Positions 1-10,786 of a stretch of DNA of 64,000 nt are shown piece after piece. Both the position numbers and the translations under genes were made by a program. Under the pieces are notes generated by a model. That model saw only the letters and a program-made list of their open reading frames with translations. It did not search any database and was not told where the DNA came from. Each line of letters starts with the position of its first letter. Position 1 is the stretch's first letter. Origin of the DNA: Agelas oroides (Eukaryota; Porifera; Demospongiae; Agelasida; Agelasidae); the NCBI GenBank assembly GCA_949130485.1, contig OX422183.1, positions 12,994,543 to 13,058,542 of the forward strand, in the 5' to 3' direction.

Positions 1-1347
1 TCAAAAATCAAAAGCAACAACACAGTGTCTAATAGCAGAGATATAAGAGTCAATGTTTCTCTCTCCAGCAGCTAGTTCGTCTTGAAGTGATTTGATTTTC
101 TCCTCCCGTTGAACCACCTTCCTCCTCTTAGCTTTACGTATCCCACCTGCCTCCAACTGTTGTATGGTGACTTCTGTTGCAGATTGCTCTCTCTGAAAAA
201 GCTCCAATACTTCATACAGATTTGGATGTGCCTTTCTAGCAATTCTCTTCATTCTGTTGTGCCAACCTTCCAGGTGATTGTTTGTTCGGGGTCCACTGTG
301 GGCATAGTAGTTCCACATACGTGGTCTAAACTGTCCATTCATCCAGGTTTCATCGAAATAATCTGCATAACTCTGCACCTTACTATTATCTGGCATGTCA
401 GCTTTAAGTCCATTCCATGAGACACGAACAAAACTGGGGGGAACAAAAGCAATGGCTGCACTTTTCTGTATGAAGCGCCTGATAAATTCATCCTCTTTGT
501 ACTCCTCCACCAGGCCAAGTCTCTGCACTTGAAAGTAGCAGCCATGAATACGAGCACCTGGAAACTCAAGCTCAAGTGACTGTACAAGGGCGAGCTCAAA
601 GTCGGTCATGATTTCTTCTGGAGAGATGTGTTGACCATTGTTCATGGCTTCTTCTTTTACACCCATGAAGAACTGGTGGTATATATCTCTTGATTTGCCA
701 GGTAGTAACCCATACACAAGTGGGAACTGTTGGCCATGGATGAAGGCATTGATGGTGAACACTTGATAAAACAGCCTCGGGCAAATTTCAAATGTGCCAT
801 CCACATAAATTGTTGTAGCTTCTGCTAAGAGACGCATGTTTGTGTGCGTGGCAAAGATCAGAACTTCACCTTCCTTCCGTAAAAAGAACTGTTCTCCCGA
901 TAATGTTGTCTGCCATCTGCCTTCAATTCGAATATCTTCTTGGCTCATGGGAAGAGGGGGTAGTCTGCTCCTTCGAGAACGATACATAGAAGACTTTAGG
1001 CTTGGAAAGGTTGGAAGTCGTGCAGCAACTGCCTCATCTTCTACTTGAGTGGCTATGTCCACCAATGCATCATTGTAGATGGCAGGAATAGGGGTGACCT
1101 CCTCTCGTGCTCGCTTCCTTAGCCCATGCTTTACCCTCTCCACTTCAGCTTCAACCCCATCCACAGGATGATTGTGACCGTTAGTTTGCTGTAGGACTTC
1201 GTTTCCCTCTGTTGTGATTCTAGCTGGGCAAATCCTCTTAGCACACCTCCAGTACTTCTTCCCATTTACCATCTTGCAGTTAAGGGTGAACTTGCACCCC
1301 TGCCAGATGAGAGCTTCTCCTCCTTTCTGTGTTGTGATAATCTCCAT
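1..1347 (-). CDS. FLYWCH zinc finger / MULE-type transposase protein
   Basis: An intact, intronless 448-codon reading frame starts at an ATG (1347-1345) and ends with TGA at the first bases of the window. Residues 1-62 look like a FLYWCH zinc finger: KKYWRC, a second Cys at CPARI, and the HNH pair near residues 58-60. Residues about 175-365 look like a MULE (Mutator-like) transposase core. Likely catalytic acids are Asp183 in YVDGTF, Asp249 in MTDFE and Glu360 in NNHLEGWHNR, with the family's HxCYF-like patch at 268-272. A Lys/Arg-rich, probably coiled-coil tail follows. MULE transposases cut and rejoin DNA ends; FLYWCH fingers bind DNA. I found no terminal inverted repeat or 9-bp duplication around it, so it may be either a domesticated gene or a transposon whose ends lie outside the window. 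The lack of stops suggests a young or selected copy. Confidence 0.85.
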   Translation of the reverse strand: MEIITTQKGGEALIWQGCKFTLNCKMVNGKKYWRCAKRICPARITTEGNEVLQQTNGHNHPVDGVEAEVERVKHGLRKRAREEVTPIPAIYNDALVDIATQVEDEAVAARLPTFPSLKSSMYRSRRSRLPPLPMSQEDIRIEGRWQTTLSGEQFFLRKEGEVLIFATHTNMRLLAEATTIYVDGTFEICPRLFYQVFTINAFIHGQQFPLVYGLLPGKSRDIYHQFFMGVKEEAMNNGQHISPEEIMTDFELALVQSLELEFPGARIHGCYFQVQRLGLVEEYKEDEFIRRFIQKSAAIAFVPPSFVRVSWNGLKADMPDNSKVQSYADYFDETWMNGQFRPRMWNYYAHSGPRTNNHLEGWHNRMKRIARKAHPNLYEVLELFQREQSATEVTIQQLEAGGIRKAKRRKVVQREEKIKSLQDELAAGERNIDSYISAIRHCVVAFDF

Positions 1348-2341
1348 AGCTACTGATGATACTCATATGTGTGGTTGTAAGCTGTACCCCTTAAATACTG
1401 TCCACACTGCTCAATACCTGTCAGATTGACTGACCTGTTTCAATACCTGTCAATTAGAACTGTACCAGCTGTGTTAGCACCCCGTTAGACATTTTGGCAT
1501 TAGACATTTTGGGATTAGACATTCTGGGAATGACTCGTGAGTACATGACCTTATGCACTAGCTCCACAATCAGGCACCAATTATACTGTGCTTTGTTTAC
1601 AACATGTTGCAGCATTAATTGGCATTTCTTCACAATGGAGGTTTACTGTATAGGAGGTAAAAAAATGACTAGACATTGTGTAACTGAGTTAGCTACGCAA
1701 CTATCTATGTCGAGATATAATCGACTAAACGCGACTGCAGACGGTCATGCTACTGCACCCATTACACGCGGCACACAATCCAACTTACCACACGAAACGA
1801 TGACTAGAAAAGCTGTTATCGTCAATAAAATCTTGGCCAGTTTGGGGCGAACGAAAGCCATTTCTCTTCTACCGACCTGCTTTCGAGGTGGTTGTAACAC
1901 TGGAGGTCCGATACTATGACGTCATAAATTTTAAGCATCACTGTGCCCGAGCAAAATTAACGGGATCTGGAGAGGCGTAGCCTTGGTGAAATTATGTGCG
2001 CTGATATACTCTTATCCGCAAGACAGTGAAACCAGGACAGAGCATTAATCGACTGATTAGTTCATAGCATCAGGTCAACGACTAGTCGTCCACCTGCAGG
2101 GGAAGTGGTGAGCGAGACTGCCACTGAGAAAATTGTAGCATGCTGGCTGAATGCATTGTAAGTATAGTGGGCTTTACAGAGCCATTTTATGGCTTCACGT
2201 GTGCATCATTTAAGTACACCTGGCACACTGCAACAACAGTACAACACAGCTTGTTGGTCCAGTGGTTTAGTGCACCCCTCATCACAATCAGCTGCTATAT
2301 ACAGCTATTTTTCAACCAATCAAAAGGTACAATGAGCTGTG

Positions 2342-2374
<33 letters not shown>

Positions 2375-3689
2375 GGGAGAGGGGGTCACATGAGACATTG
2401 GTACATTCGTTAGCTGTTTAAATGATCCATACAATATCAAGCAGCTACCTACAGTTATCTAAGTGAACATAAATATTAATGAGCAAAGCTGATTCTGAGC
2501 TGTGATCGAGCACTGTATAAGTTTGATGCTATAGTAGCTCATGCCGGATTACCCTCCTCACAAACACACACACTCCCTTCCAATTGAAGTAGATTTCCAC
2601 CTAGACTCAGTATTGAGCAAATTATATATACTTGGATTACCTTGAAGAGCCTTGTAACGAGGCTAGTAGCTATCTAGGTGTGCTATAATTCATTAGCGGT
2701 GCAAGGAAGAAATTTACAACAATTTTATATCTGAGCTGTCAGACAAGCTAAAAGTTTGAGAGGTTTATTGCAAAGGTCCCTACTGGTCCAGATCAACCAC
2801 ATGGATACACTGACAATTGTGAACATCTGTGAGAATGTTGGGTGGTTTATGATTGTAACAATCAGGTGTTCAGTGGTTTATGATTGTAACAATCTAAACC
2901 AATTTTATCTTATGCAATTACAACCTGATACCAAGATAAACCACACGTAGCTAACCACTGTCTCTTCAGCTTATCTGTAACCAGGGCTGGTCAAGACAAG
3001 CAACTTGTTACTTGTTAGTTGTACCCCATGTGTGCATGTGTATAGAAGAGTTAAGCAATTGTCGTTGTCTTTCGGCCAACCAGCACAAAAGTTTGAAATC
3101 TGTTAAACAATGATCACTTACCTGGCAATAACTTTGCAAAACTAAGGCCTGATGTTGAACTCTTTTTAATTAGAAAATAGTCCCCATTGACAAACAGTTC
3201 ATTCTAGTGAAGTCACAACTTTATAAGATTATCTCCTGCAAACTGTAGCTAGTAAGTTTTACAGAATAATTATTTTCTGCATTTGTAGCATGGTGTAGAA
3301 GGAAAACATTTCTGCCCCAGGGTAGGGAAGTTGCTAGCTAGCTAGCTATATATAAAACCTGGTTTTGTATTTGACCAAGAGTTCTGTCACATGATGTGCA
3401 GTCACTCTGTTCATTGATAGTAGACTGAGGGACACCACTTGCAGTCTACTACAATTGTTGTTGCACAAGTACATAACATAGCTAATACAGACAGAACTTG
3501 TCAAAAACAACAACCTGCACAGTGATATAGCTAGGTCGTCAGTAGTCGTCAGTAGGGAGTGTACTCTTTTAATAGACTAGCATAATGGTTTGGTCCACCA
3601 TGTTGTTTTGACCTATAACTTGGATAAGCCAAAGGAACCAGGCATATGTTGACTCTGGAAACATAGGAAAGTATATCTAAGTGTATGTA
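1348..3689. other. Intergenic stretch, no gene recognised
   Basis: Contains three copies of a ~16-bp repeat (TTAGACATTTTGG-like) at 1484-1531 and a TG microsatellite at 2343-2374. A 141-codon open frame at 1494-1919 (+) has no recognisable domain. The rest is AT-rich with frequent TAGCTAGC words and shows no coding structure that I can support. Confidence 0.5.
2343..2374. repeat. (TG)n microsatellite
   Basis: About 15 uninterrupted TG dinucleotides. Confidence 0.95.
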
Positions 3690-3761
3690 TAGCCTCGTTC
3701 CCAGGCACTCGAAAAATCGGAGGGAGCTCCCTCCGATTTTTCGAGCGCCTGGGAACGAGGC
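3690..3761. mobile_element. Short perfect foldback with TAGCCTCGTTCCCAGGC ends
   Basis: A near-perfect palindrome: TAGCCTCGTTCCCAGGC, then ACTCGAAAAATCGGAGGGA, folding back at the central GAGCTC to GCCTGGGAACGAGGC. The end sequence is that of the hAT-like MITE family seen elsewhere in the window (4647-5581, 42462-42823), so this is probably a minimal member made almost entirely of its two ends. I could not identify a convincing target-site duplication. Confidence 0.7.
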
Positions 3762-4317
3762 AAAGTGTTTGTAGCCATGCATGTGCATGCAAAAACTTTA
3801 TGTGTGAAAGCGGTGGTAACAACCTGAAAGGGGTGTAGCTACATACAAAAACGAGTTTGTGATCTAACAAATAATGCAGAATTATTTGGAGTTCATTAGT
3901 TGTAGCTACAAAGACTCGGAGGTTATGTCCTACACCACAGGTACACAGCAAAAGGTGTTAAGTACAATTGCTTGTCAACTGTATCACTATTAAACTATTG
4001 ATGACCTTGTAACAACTGCAACAGTGCTGTGGTTGGAGTAGTTTACCTTAGTACACTGTAAAAACTGAACTAGCTAGTTACCCATAACAATGTCCAAAGC
4101 ATGCATATTGCTACATATGTTTAAACCATGCAAATGAATACTCCTTTGCAACATATTGTTTTGCAGTGGTTGTTTCTGCAGTAGCCAACAAAAATTATTT
4201 GAATTACTTGAGCTTGTATGTAGCTAGCCATTTTCAGTATATTCATGTTTCTAATCAGCAAATGCCCAATTACCATCAATGCTATCTTCACAAATTGGGG
4301 GATGCTGGAGGAGAAAT
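3762..4317. other. No gene recognised
   Basis: AT-rich unique-looking sequence between the foldback and the minisatellite. No domain, RNA gene or repeat can be supported. Confidence 0.5.
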
Positions 4318-4640
4318 GTGGGAGGTGTGAGAGGCTAAGGTGTGGGAGGGAGAGGTGTGAGAGTGTAAGGTGGTGAGAGGCTAAGTTGTGGGAGGGATAG
4401 GTGTGAAAGGGTAAGGTGTGGGAGGGTAAGGTGTGAGAGTGTAAGGTGGTGAGAGGCTAAGTTGTGGGAGGGATAGGTGTGAGAGGGTAAGGTGTGGGAA
4501 GGTAAGGTGTGGGAGCGTAAGGTGTGAGAGGCTAAGGTGGGGTAAGGTGTGGGAGGGTAAGGTGTGGGAGGGTAAGGTGTGAGAGGGTAAGGTGTGAGAG
4601 GCTAAGGTGTGGGAGGGTAAGGTGTGGGGGGTAATGTGGG
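4318..4640. repeat. G-rich minisatellite (GTGTGGGAGGGTAAG-type, ~15 bp)
   Basis: About 20 imperfect head-to-tail copies of a 14-16-bp unit such as GGTAAGGTGTGGGAG, with GTGAGAGGCTAAG variants. Strand composition is strongly skewed (almost no C). Short higher-order blocks recur, for example the GGTGGTGAGAGGCTAAGTTG variant near 4370 and 4446. Confidence 0.9.
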
Positions 4641-4646
4641 GAGGAC

Positions 4647-5581
4647 TAGCCTCGTTCCCAGGCCTTCCCCGGCTCCAGGTTTTGATCGCTTGCAGTATGC
4701 AAAAACGTAGTCTCGTGACCAGCCGGAAAAACCTACGGAAAATCCGTCTGGTAACGTTGGGCTCGATTCTGGGGCTTTTCTACTTACGACGGAGTTATTT
4801 GAACGTGCCAATCAAATTGTAGTATGTCCAATTATTCGGGCGGCCCACTGGCGCCCTAGCGCTTGTGCGGATGCTAATTGGTGATAATTGAAGCCATGTA
4901 GAGGTGAGAACGTCCATATATGGCCGCGTTCAAACCCCTGCTGACGTGTGCAAAAGCCCAAGAAAGGCGCGCAATGTTACCAGACGGATTTTCCGTAGGT
5001 TATTTCCGGCTGGGCACGAGACTAGCAAAAACGGAGGGAGAAGGCCTGATGAATCTTACCACGTGATCCGCGGCACAGGCGTCACATGTCGTCACGCTTG
5101 TATGTATAGCCGTGCTTTGGAGAAGACCGATCTTGCGTTCTGTACTAGCTACGAAGACGAGACAAGTACTGACGGAGAACAACATCAAGCGTACAAAGCA
5201 TATCCAAGCTAGAAGGAATAGCTCCGAAGGGTTGCCGGACGACAAGCGTGAAATATCCGCAGCGACAAAATTTAGCTAACGTAGCGAAAAAGAAGCCGCT
5301 TTTGGATTTGCAACGCTTGCAGCGGAACCATCCTTCAGCGGTTCTGCTTCAGACTCAGTTGTGTTCTAGAGGTAGGGCTTGTCTCTCGGCTGAAACTTGT
5401 CTTGTTTCTCTAGCTTCTCTGTAGCTGGAGATATAAATGTGAATATGTCTTCGTGTCTAGAACTTGTGACGTCATGTGTGCCGCGGATTACGTGGTAAGA
5501 TTCACCAGGCCTTCTCCCTCCGTTTTTGCATACTGCAAGCGATCAAAAACTGGAGCCGGGGAAGGCCTGGGAACGAGGCTA
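4647..5581. mobile_element. hAT-like MITE (outer element) with 8-bp TSD
   Basis: The ends are complementary for about 60 bp, beginning TAGCCTCGTTCCCAGGCC and ending with its reverse complement. The flanks GGGAGGAC (4638-4645) and GGGAGGAC (5582-5589) form an 8-bp target-site duplication, the hallmark length for hAT elements. There is no transposase frame inside, so the element is non-autonomous. Its left arm is interrupted at 4708 by a second element; the terminal repeat resumes at 5025 with GCAAAAACGGAGGGAGAAGG. With the inner element and its extra TSD copy removed, the outer element would be about 610 bp. Base 4646 (T or A in the junction) is ambiguous for exact end assignment. Confidence 0.85.
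4708..5024. mobile_element. Inner MITE nested in the 4647-5581 element, 9-bp TSD
   Basis: A 317-bp foldback whose arms begin TAGTCTCGTGACCAGCCGG and end with the complement CCGGCTGGGCACGAGACTA. It is flanked by GCAAAAACG on the left (4699-4707) and GCAAAAACG on the right (5025-5033), a 9-bp duplication of outer-element sequence. The outer arm continues correctly after the right copy, which proves that the inner element inserted second. Its ends resemble the outer element's (TAGYCTCGT..CCCAG), so both belong to one broad family. Confidence 0.85.
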
Positions 5582-5589
5582 GGGAGGAC

Positions 5590-6859
5590 ACGGTATGACC
5601 GGAGAAGGTACAGGAGGGAGAAGTGTGAAAAAGAGAATTATTCAGAATACATACACTATACTTGCAGTTGTTTTAGTTTGATTTTACTGATCAGTAACAA
5701 TGTTGTACAACAGCTAGAGATGGTTGCATTTGTGACTGAATATAGAATTGCATGCTAATAAATAGTGTAAGTGTGCTAAGTTCACTAATGCACTCGGCTT
5801 TGCCTGTTTTACATAATATAGTCCGCGAGATGTGCTATATTCATACAAGTGAGCATTCCATTTTAACAGCTGTAGCTACACATTCCATGCAATTTTATCA
5901 TGTGTCGATGGCATGACAAAATGTATTTTAAAAAAGTAGGGATCGATGTGATGGCACTGTTCTATTGTTACTGTTCTATATTTAGTTTTGTATGCACGTG
6001 ATTCATGAGTATTTAAGTCCAGGTTTGTACAATTTTATCGGTCTCTCCGTTAGTCTCTCTCTAGTCTCTCAACTAGTCCCTGCATGTGTCTCTGTAACTC
6101 GTTCCCATACCCAGATGTTACATTGATTGTAACCAAACCTACATTCTAGTGTAGTAGGTTACTATAGGATGGGAATAAAAGTGAAGACAAACTATACGAC
6201 ATTGTAGGGATGAACTTGATCAAGTGCATACACTTGTCTATTTACCCTACCAACTTTGAACAGTAGTTGTTTTACCTATCCCATTAGTGTGCATAAGCAC
6301 CCAAGACAAGGGGAGTCGGGAAAACAACAACTCCCCCTCCTCCCTGAGGAAATTGTCACCAATTATAATTAGTGATAGATGCTCTGAGACATGACTCACT
6401 TCTGATAACATTCTGAGGCTAAAAATGCTGCTGTATTCCAACTACCCTTGTTTCCAGGTCATGTGGAAGCAGTATGTTATATCCATTCACCATCATTGGA
6501 CAGCCTTGGGAGGTAGGAGGGGGGGGATGGAGGGAGAACAGTACAGGACATAATCATAGTATTAATTATGAAAATTAAATTCTGCATCGGTGATCTCTTG
6601 CATGACATTACTATGCTACATGTACAGTCCTGCATACCTCCGTAAAATTGTTGGAACATAGCCTTCACTTAGTGCTTCAATTATTATTATTATTATTATT
6701 ATTGCTTTACAGCACAGTGAAGATTTGGACAGGGTGAATGAAGAACAGAAGTTGGTGCTGAATGAAGATGAAAGTTAGAGATTGTACCGTGCTGAAGGAC
6801 TACTATGGATAAAGAATAGCAGCCTGGACAAAAAACACAAACAAGCTAGTGGTGACAAA
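5590..6859. other. Intergenic stretch, no gene recognised
   Basis: AT-rich. It includes an (ATT)n microsatellite at 6680-6703 and several isolated TTCCCAG words reminiscent of MITE ends (6100, 6452) without a matching partner. No reading frame with a recognisable domain. Confidence 0.5.
6680..6703. repeat. (ATT)n microsatellite
   Basis: Eight ATT trinucleotides in a row. It may be an old tail left by a retroelement, but it lies about 160 bp beyond the apparent 3' end of the retrotransposon. Confidence 0.85.
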
Positions 6860-6956
6860 CAATAATTATAGTTTACAAACTATTTATAAATTAAAATCAA
6901 AGTTGAAGTTAGTCACGTTGTTTTTCTGTGGTGGCTGAAGAACTTGCACATGCTTG

Positions 6957-8700
6957 TTACTCAATTTGAAAGTTCGACTTTGGAACAAGAGAACATTTGC
7001 TGCATGGGCAGCAGAAATGGTATGTGCATGTAATTTCGCTGTCGAAGTTATGAACAAAGGAGAGCCAGAAGATGTCTTTGAGCTTGCGCTTTATTGTGTC
7101 ATAGCTGGAATCCAAGTCTATAGATGGGAGGGAGTTCCACAGGAGAGGAAGCCTACTGAAATAGAAGTTTTTGTGTCTGGTAGTTTTTACAATAGGTTGA
7201 ATGAGTTTCCTGTGGCTGCCTGATCTTGTAGGGTTAGTACTAAAAGAAATATATTGTAGGATGTCGAAAGAACTGCATTGGAGTCTCGACTGCTTTAAGC
7301 TTCTGACAAAAAAGAATATGTCTTGTAATTCAAAGGTCATCATAAGAGGGAGCAGATGTAGTTTCATGAGACGACTCTTGTAATCAAGCGAATTGTCGTT
7401 AAGGATGAATTTAGTAGCCCTGCGTTGGATTTGTTCTAAGCTTTTGATATCTTTGATTAAGGCTGGTTTCCAGATCTGGGAGCCATAGAGTAGCTGTGAA
7501 CGAACCAGTGAGATGTATAAACGTTTCCTAGTTACAATATTATTGGTTGCTGAAAAGGATCTGCGAAGCAGACCGAGAATTCGATAGGCATTGCAAGTGA
7601 TTTGAGTTATGTGCTTCGACCAAGAGAGATGATGAGACATAGTGATGCCTAAATCCTTATGATAAGAACATGCTACAACTTCGCAGTTGTTGATGTAGTA
7701 GGGGAGGAGACTGCTGGCATTCCTTGAGGAGCCTGACGTGAAAGATATTAGTGAGCACTTCGACTCATTGAAGAGAAGACTCCAATCTGAACTCCAAGTG
7801 GATAGTTGATCTAGATCAGATTGTAGGAGTTGGCAGTCCAAAATAGAAGAAATGGGAGACAAACATTTGGTGTCATCAGCAAACAGTAATATCAGTGAGT
7901 GACGAACATATTGAGGTAGATCATTGATAAATATTAAAAATAATAGAGGTCCAAGTATGCTGCCCTGGGGAACCCCGGAGAGGACTGGCAGTATTGCAGA
8001 GTTGCAGCCATTTATTGAAACGTGTTGGACTCTATTTGTCAGGTATTCACGGATCCACAGCCAAACACTTCCAGTAATACCGATATTCCAGATTTTTGAG
8101 AGTAGTTCTTGGTGGGGCACTGTATCGAAGGCCTTTTTGAAATCTAAGTAAATGACGTCACAAGCACCGTTGCTGTTGAGAATGTGATGAACTCTGTCCA
8201 AAAATACTGGAAGTTGCTGAGTGGTGGACCGATGTTTGAGAAAACCAAACTGGAACTGAGAAATTATGTCGTTAGAGATAGTAAATTTGCATAGATAGTT
8301 ATATATTAAGCGTTCAAGGACTTTTGAGGCTATGCATAGAAGTGACACTGGTCGGTAGTTGTTGACTGAGGTTCTTTCTCCAGATTTGAAAATAGGAGTT
8401 ATAGAATGATGTTTCCATTCCGAAGGAATAGCATGGTTAAGGATGCTTAGAGAGAACAAGTGGTGAAGGGGGATATAGAGAGCTGGAGCACAATGCTTGA
8501 GAAGTTTAGAACCAATGCGGTCGACGCCCATTGATTTGGCTGGATCTAATGAAGATAGAGCCGAAAAGACTTCAAGTTCTGTGAAAGAAATGTTTGCAAT
8601 AGAAGGGTAGGACACAATAGGCTTGGAAGAGGGTAGGGGCAGGGTACTAGTTGGACTGGGATTATACACTGAGTGGAAGGAGTTGAACAAATTAGCTTTC
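6957..8700 (-). CDS. Reverse transcriptase part of retrotransposon ORF2
   Basis: An open frame of about 577 codons with the LINE reverse transcriptase signature in order: a NNYRPVSLL block (about residue 110), the first catalytic Asp in YLDFKKAFD (181-189), PQGSILGPLLF (241-251) and the FADD catalytic box (270-273). A C-terminal region of about 200 residues resembling the CR1/L2 thumb and tail follows. It synthesises cDNA at the insertion site. The frame is offset by one from the endonuclease upstream; the endonuclease frame hits TAG at 8702-8704 while this frame is already open through GAGAAAGCTAAT. So it was probably one polypeptide, broken by a small deletion. The first codon of this frame is not a natural start. 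Confidence 0.9.
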
Positions 8701-8701
8701 T

Positions 8702-9907
8702 CTAGGTAGCCGAGTTGAGAAAAACGGTGGATGGAATAGAGCAGTTATTAGAAAGTGAGCGAATATAATCGTAGATTTTTGAATTACAGTTACCGGCACA
8801 GTTTGCAACAAGTTGAGACTCATAGAGTGATTTGGCAGATTGGATTTTATCACTAAGGGCTGAAGTTTGCTGCTCAAGTTTGTTTTGTAAGTAGGATGTT
8901 GGTTTTTTGGATACTTTCTTGCGAAGGGTATGGAGGCATTTGGATAGATATCTGAGTTCGGGTGTGTACCAGCGAGGGTATTGATGACGGCGCAATCTGA
9001 CCCTGGGGATGAACAAGTTCATTCCTTCATAGATGGCTGACTTGATTGTGTTCCATACCGAATCAACATCATGTGATAAAAGGCATGTGGTGAAGTTGAA
9101 ATCAAGAAGAAAAGAGCAAAGACTGTTGTAGTCAGCCTTGGGGTAATCATAAACATATATTGGAGAGGAGAAAGAGGAAGATGGTACCGAGGCTGACAAA
9201 CGGAAGGTGAGAGTGAAGTGGTCAGAAATAATCAGATGGCCACAAGAGTGAATTGTGAGATCTCTGACAGAGTCCTCTGAATTGGTAATGATGAGGTCAA
9301 GAATGTTGCCTTTTGAGTGGGTAGAAGTGTCAACTACTTGGAAGAGTGCGTTATCAAAGATGAAGTCACAGAAGGCTCTGGAAGCAGATGAGCTTGCTGA
9401 TAGGTTGTCCCAGTTAATATCAGGGAGGTTAAAATCACCAACAAGGACTAACGAATTTCTTGGGTAAGAGTTAATCAGTGTGGAGAAGTACTGGATGACT
9501 TCAGTCAGCTGTAAGTCGTCAGTGCAAGGCGGGATGTAGATACAGCAGAGAGTAATTGGTTTTCTGAGCATTAAGTTGACTGATACAACTTCGATTGAAT
9601 TGGAAACGAGAGCAGTAGATATTTTAACAGCGATTGTAGGAATTGTGTCTCGGACAGCTATCATTGCTCCGCCACCACGAGAATGTCTGTCTTTACGGAA
9701 AATACAGTAATTGGTGGGTAAAATTTCCTGATCAAAGATGGAATCGGATAGCCATGTTTCAGATACAAGGACAATATCGTAATTGGATGAATAAATTAGA
9801 GATTGGAATTTGGACAATTTATTAACAAGGCTTCTTGCATTGTAGTAGCAACATGTGATCGGATTATTGAAGGAGTCAATTCTAGAATTGTGGCTGGGGC
9901 TGCATAG
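8702..9907 (-). CDS. APE-type endonuclease part of retrotransposon ORF2
   Basis: The frame is open from directly after the ORF1 stop (9908-9910) down to TAG at 8702. It holds the conserved endonuclease start CYYNARSLVNKL (about 9845), the catalytic Glu in SETWL, GDFNLPDINW, a LDLIIT segment and the SDH motif, in the order of LINE apurinic-like endonucleases that nick target DNA. No ATG precedes the conserved CYYNARSL block in this frame; the first candidates are a TTG at 9817 and an ATG well inside the domain. This frame is the same as that of ORF1 (see the 9902-9913 entry). The end is truncated by the frameshift near 8700, after which the reverse transcriptase continues in another frame. Confidence 0.88.
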   Translation of the reverse strand, partial: LCSPSHNSRIDSFNNPITCCYYNARSLVNKLSKFQSLIYSSNYDIVLVSETWLSDSIFDQEILPTNYCIFRKDRHSRGGGAMIAVRDTIPTIAVKISTALVSNSIEVVSVNLMLRKPITLCCIYIPPCTDDLQLTEVIQYFSTLINSYPRNSLVLVGDFNLPDINWDNLSASSSASRAFCDFIFDNALFQVVDTSTHSKGNILDLIITNSEDSVRDLTIHSCGHLIISDHFTLTFRLSASVPSSSFSSPIYVYDYPKADYNSLCSFLLDFNFTTCLLSHDVDSVWNTIKSAIYEGMNLFIPRVRLRRHQYPRWYTPELRYLSKCLHTLRKKVSKKPTSYLQNKLEQQTSALSDKIQSAKSLYESQLVANCAGNCNSKIYDYIRSLSNNCSIPSTVFLNSAT

Positions 9908-9913
9908 TCAATC
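9902..9913 (-). promoter_or_regulatory. In-frame UGA-CUA junction between ORF1 and ORF2 (candidate readthrough site)
   Basis: The minus strand reads GAT TGA CTA TGC. The ORF1 stop and the following endonuclease frame are in the same phase, separated only by this one stop codon. UGA followed by CUA is a known readthrough-promoting context in viral and some cellular genes. An ATG overlaps one base downstream (CTATGC) but is out of frame and meets a stop after seven codons. Readthrough is inference; termination-reinitiation is the alternative. Confidence 0.5.
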
Positions 9914-10786
9914 AGAGGCTGTGACCGGAACCACGTTGGGAGGGTCATGATTGTCAGAGGAAACAATAGGTTGAATAGCAGAAGCCATACTGGGTTCAGA
10001 GAGTAAAGTATTGTCGCTGGATTCCTCTGAGTCTGAAGGAATGACAGGGGTATGAAGCTTGAATTCGGAAGCATTAGCTGAGCCATATTTTATCTTCCTG
10101 ACGAAAATGCTGTTGCCACGAATTCTAATGTCTTTTTTGTCTGTGCCCGATTCGATAAGTAGCTTCCTTTGACGTAACAAAGTAGCTTCAGTGGACCTTT
10201 CAAGGGGGGACTGGTGGGGTTTAATAAAGACTCCAGGAGTCTCAGACTGAGCTAATTTCTGCCGACTGGCCAAAATGCTTAGCACATCACAAGAGCGATT
10301 GAGTTTAGCCAGCAAGGGGCGGTTACGACCCTCGGTGTACCTACCCAACCTCACACTGTCACGAATTGCTTGGCTTGGAATGTCGGGGCAAATGCCCTGA
10401 ATTATATCACTTACAGACTTCATATCATTGCTCGTTCTCACATGCCTTGGAGTACCCTTCTTACACTCTTTGATACCATAGATTATTACATTGAATCTAC
10501 GTTCGTCAGGGCTTACCAACTTGACTCTTTCAGGGTAGCTGGCAGACTTGGAAGCGATGCTAGGCTTTGTCTTGGTCTTTGTCTTTATCTTCACCATTGA
10601 GCTCCACTCAGCGTTGCTTTGCAGAGCCGCGTTTAATATCACTGCCTTCGGGCTGCTGTTCAGTCTCCGCATCGTTAGAAGACGCTAAGGAGCAATTCTC
10701 ACAAGGTAGCCTCTCTCTTGCTAGCTGTTCTTTCGTGGCGGTAAGTTCAGCTTTAAGACTCTCTAGCTCGGCAGCCAGTTGTGAGA
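9908..10786 (-). CDS. Retrotransposon ORF1, downstream part (coiled coil + RRM-like RNA-binding)
   Basis: Upstream (10786 to about 10610), one frame gives SQLAAELESLKAELTATKEQ, a heptad-like coiled coil typical of LINE ORF1 proteins. From 10672 to 9908 another frame carries ERRFNVIIYGIKE, an RNP2-like strand of the RRM found in L1-type ORF1 proteins, followed by a basic segment (SPLERSTEATLLRQRKLLIE) and an acidic Ser-rich end. The two pieces are offset by one base, so a small indel lies between about 10610 and 10680. The protein is expected to coat retrotransposon RNA. The N-terminal PHD part is at 12099-12312, beyond the inserted element. Confidence 0.75.

Noticed and set aside
1494-1919. 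141-codon plus-strand frame
   Set aside because: No domain, and composition like surrounding non-coding DNA.
7924-8151. Plus-strand frames across the retrotransposon (also 10370-10827)
   Set aside because: Antisense shadows of the RT and ORF1 frames.
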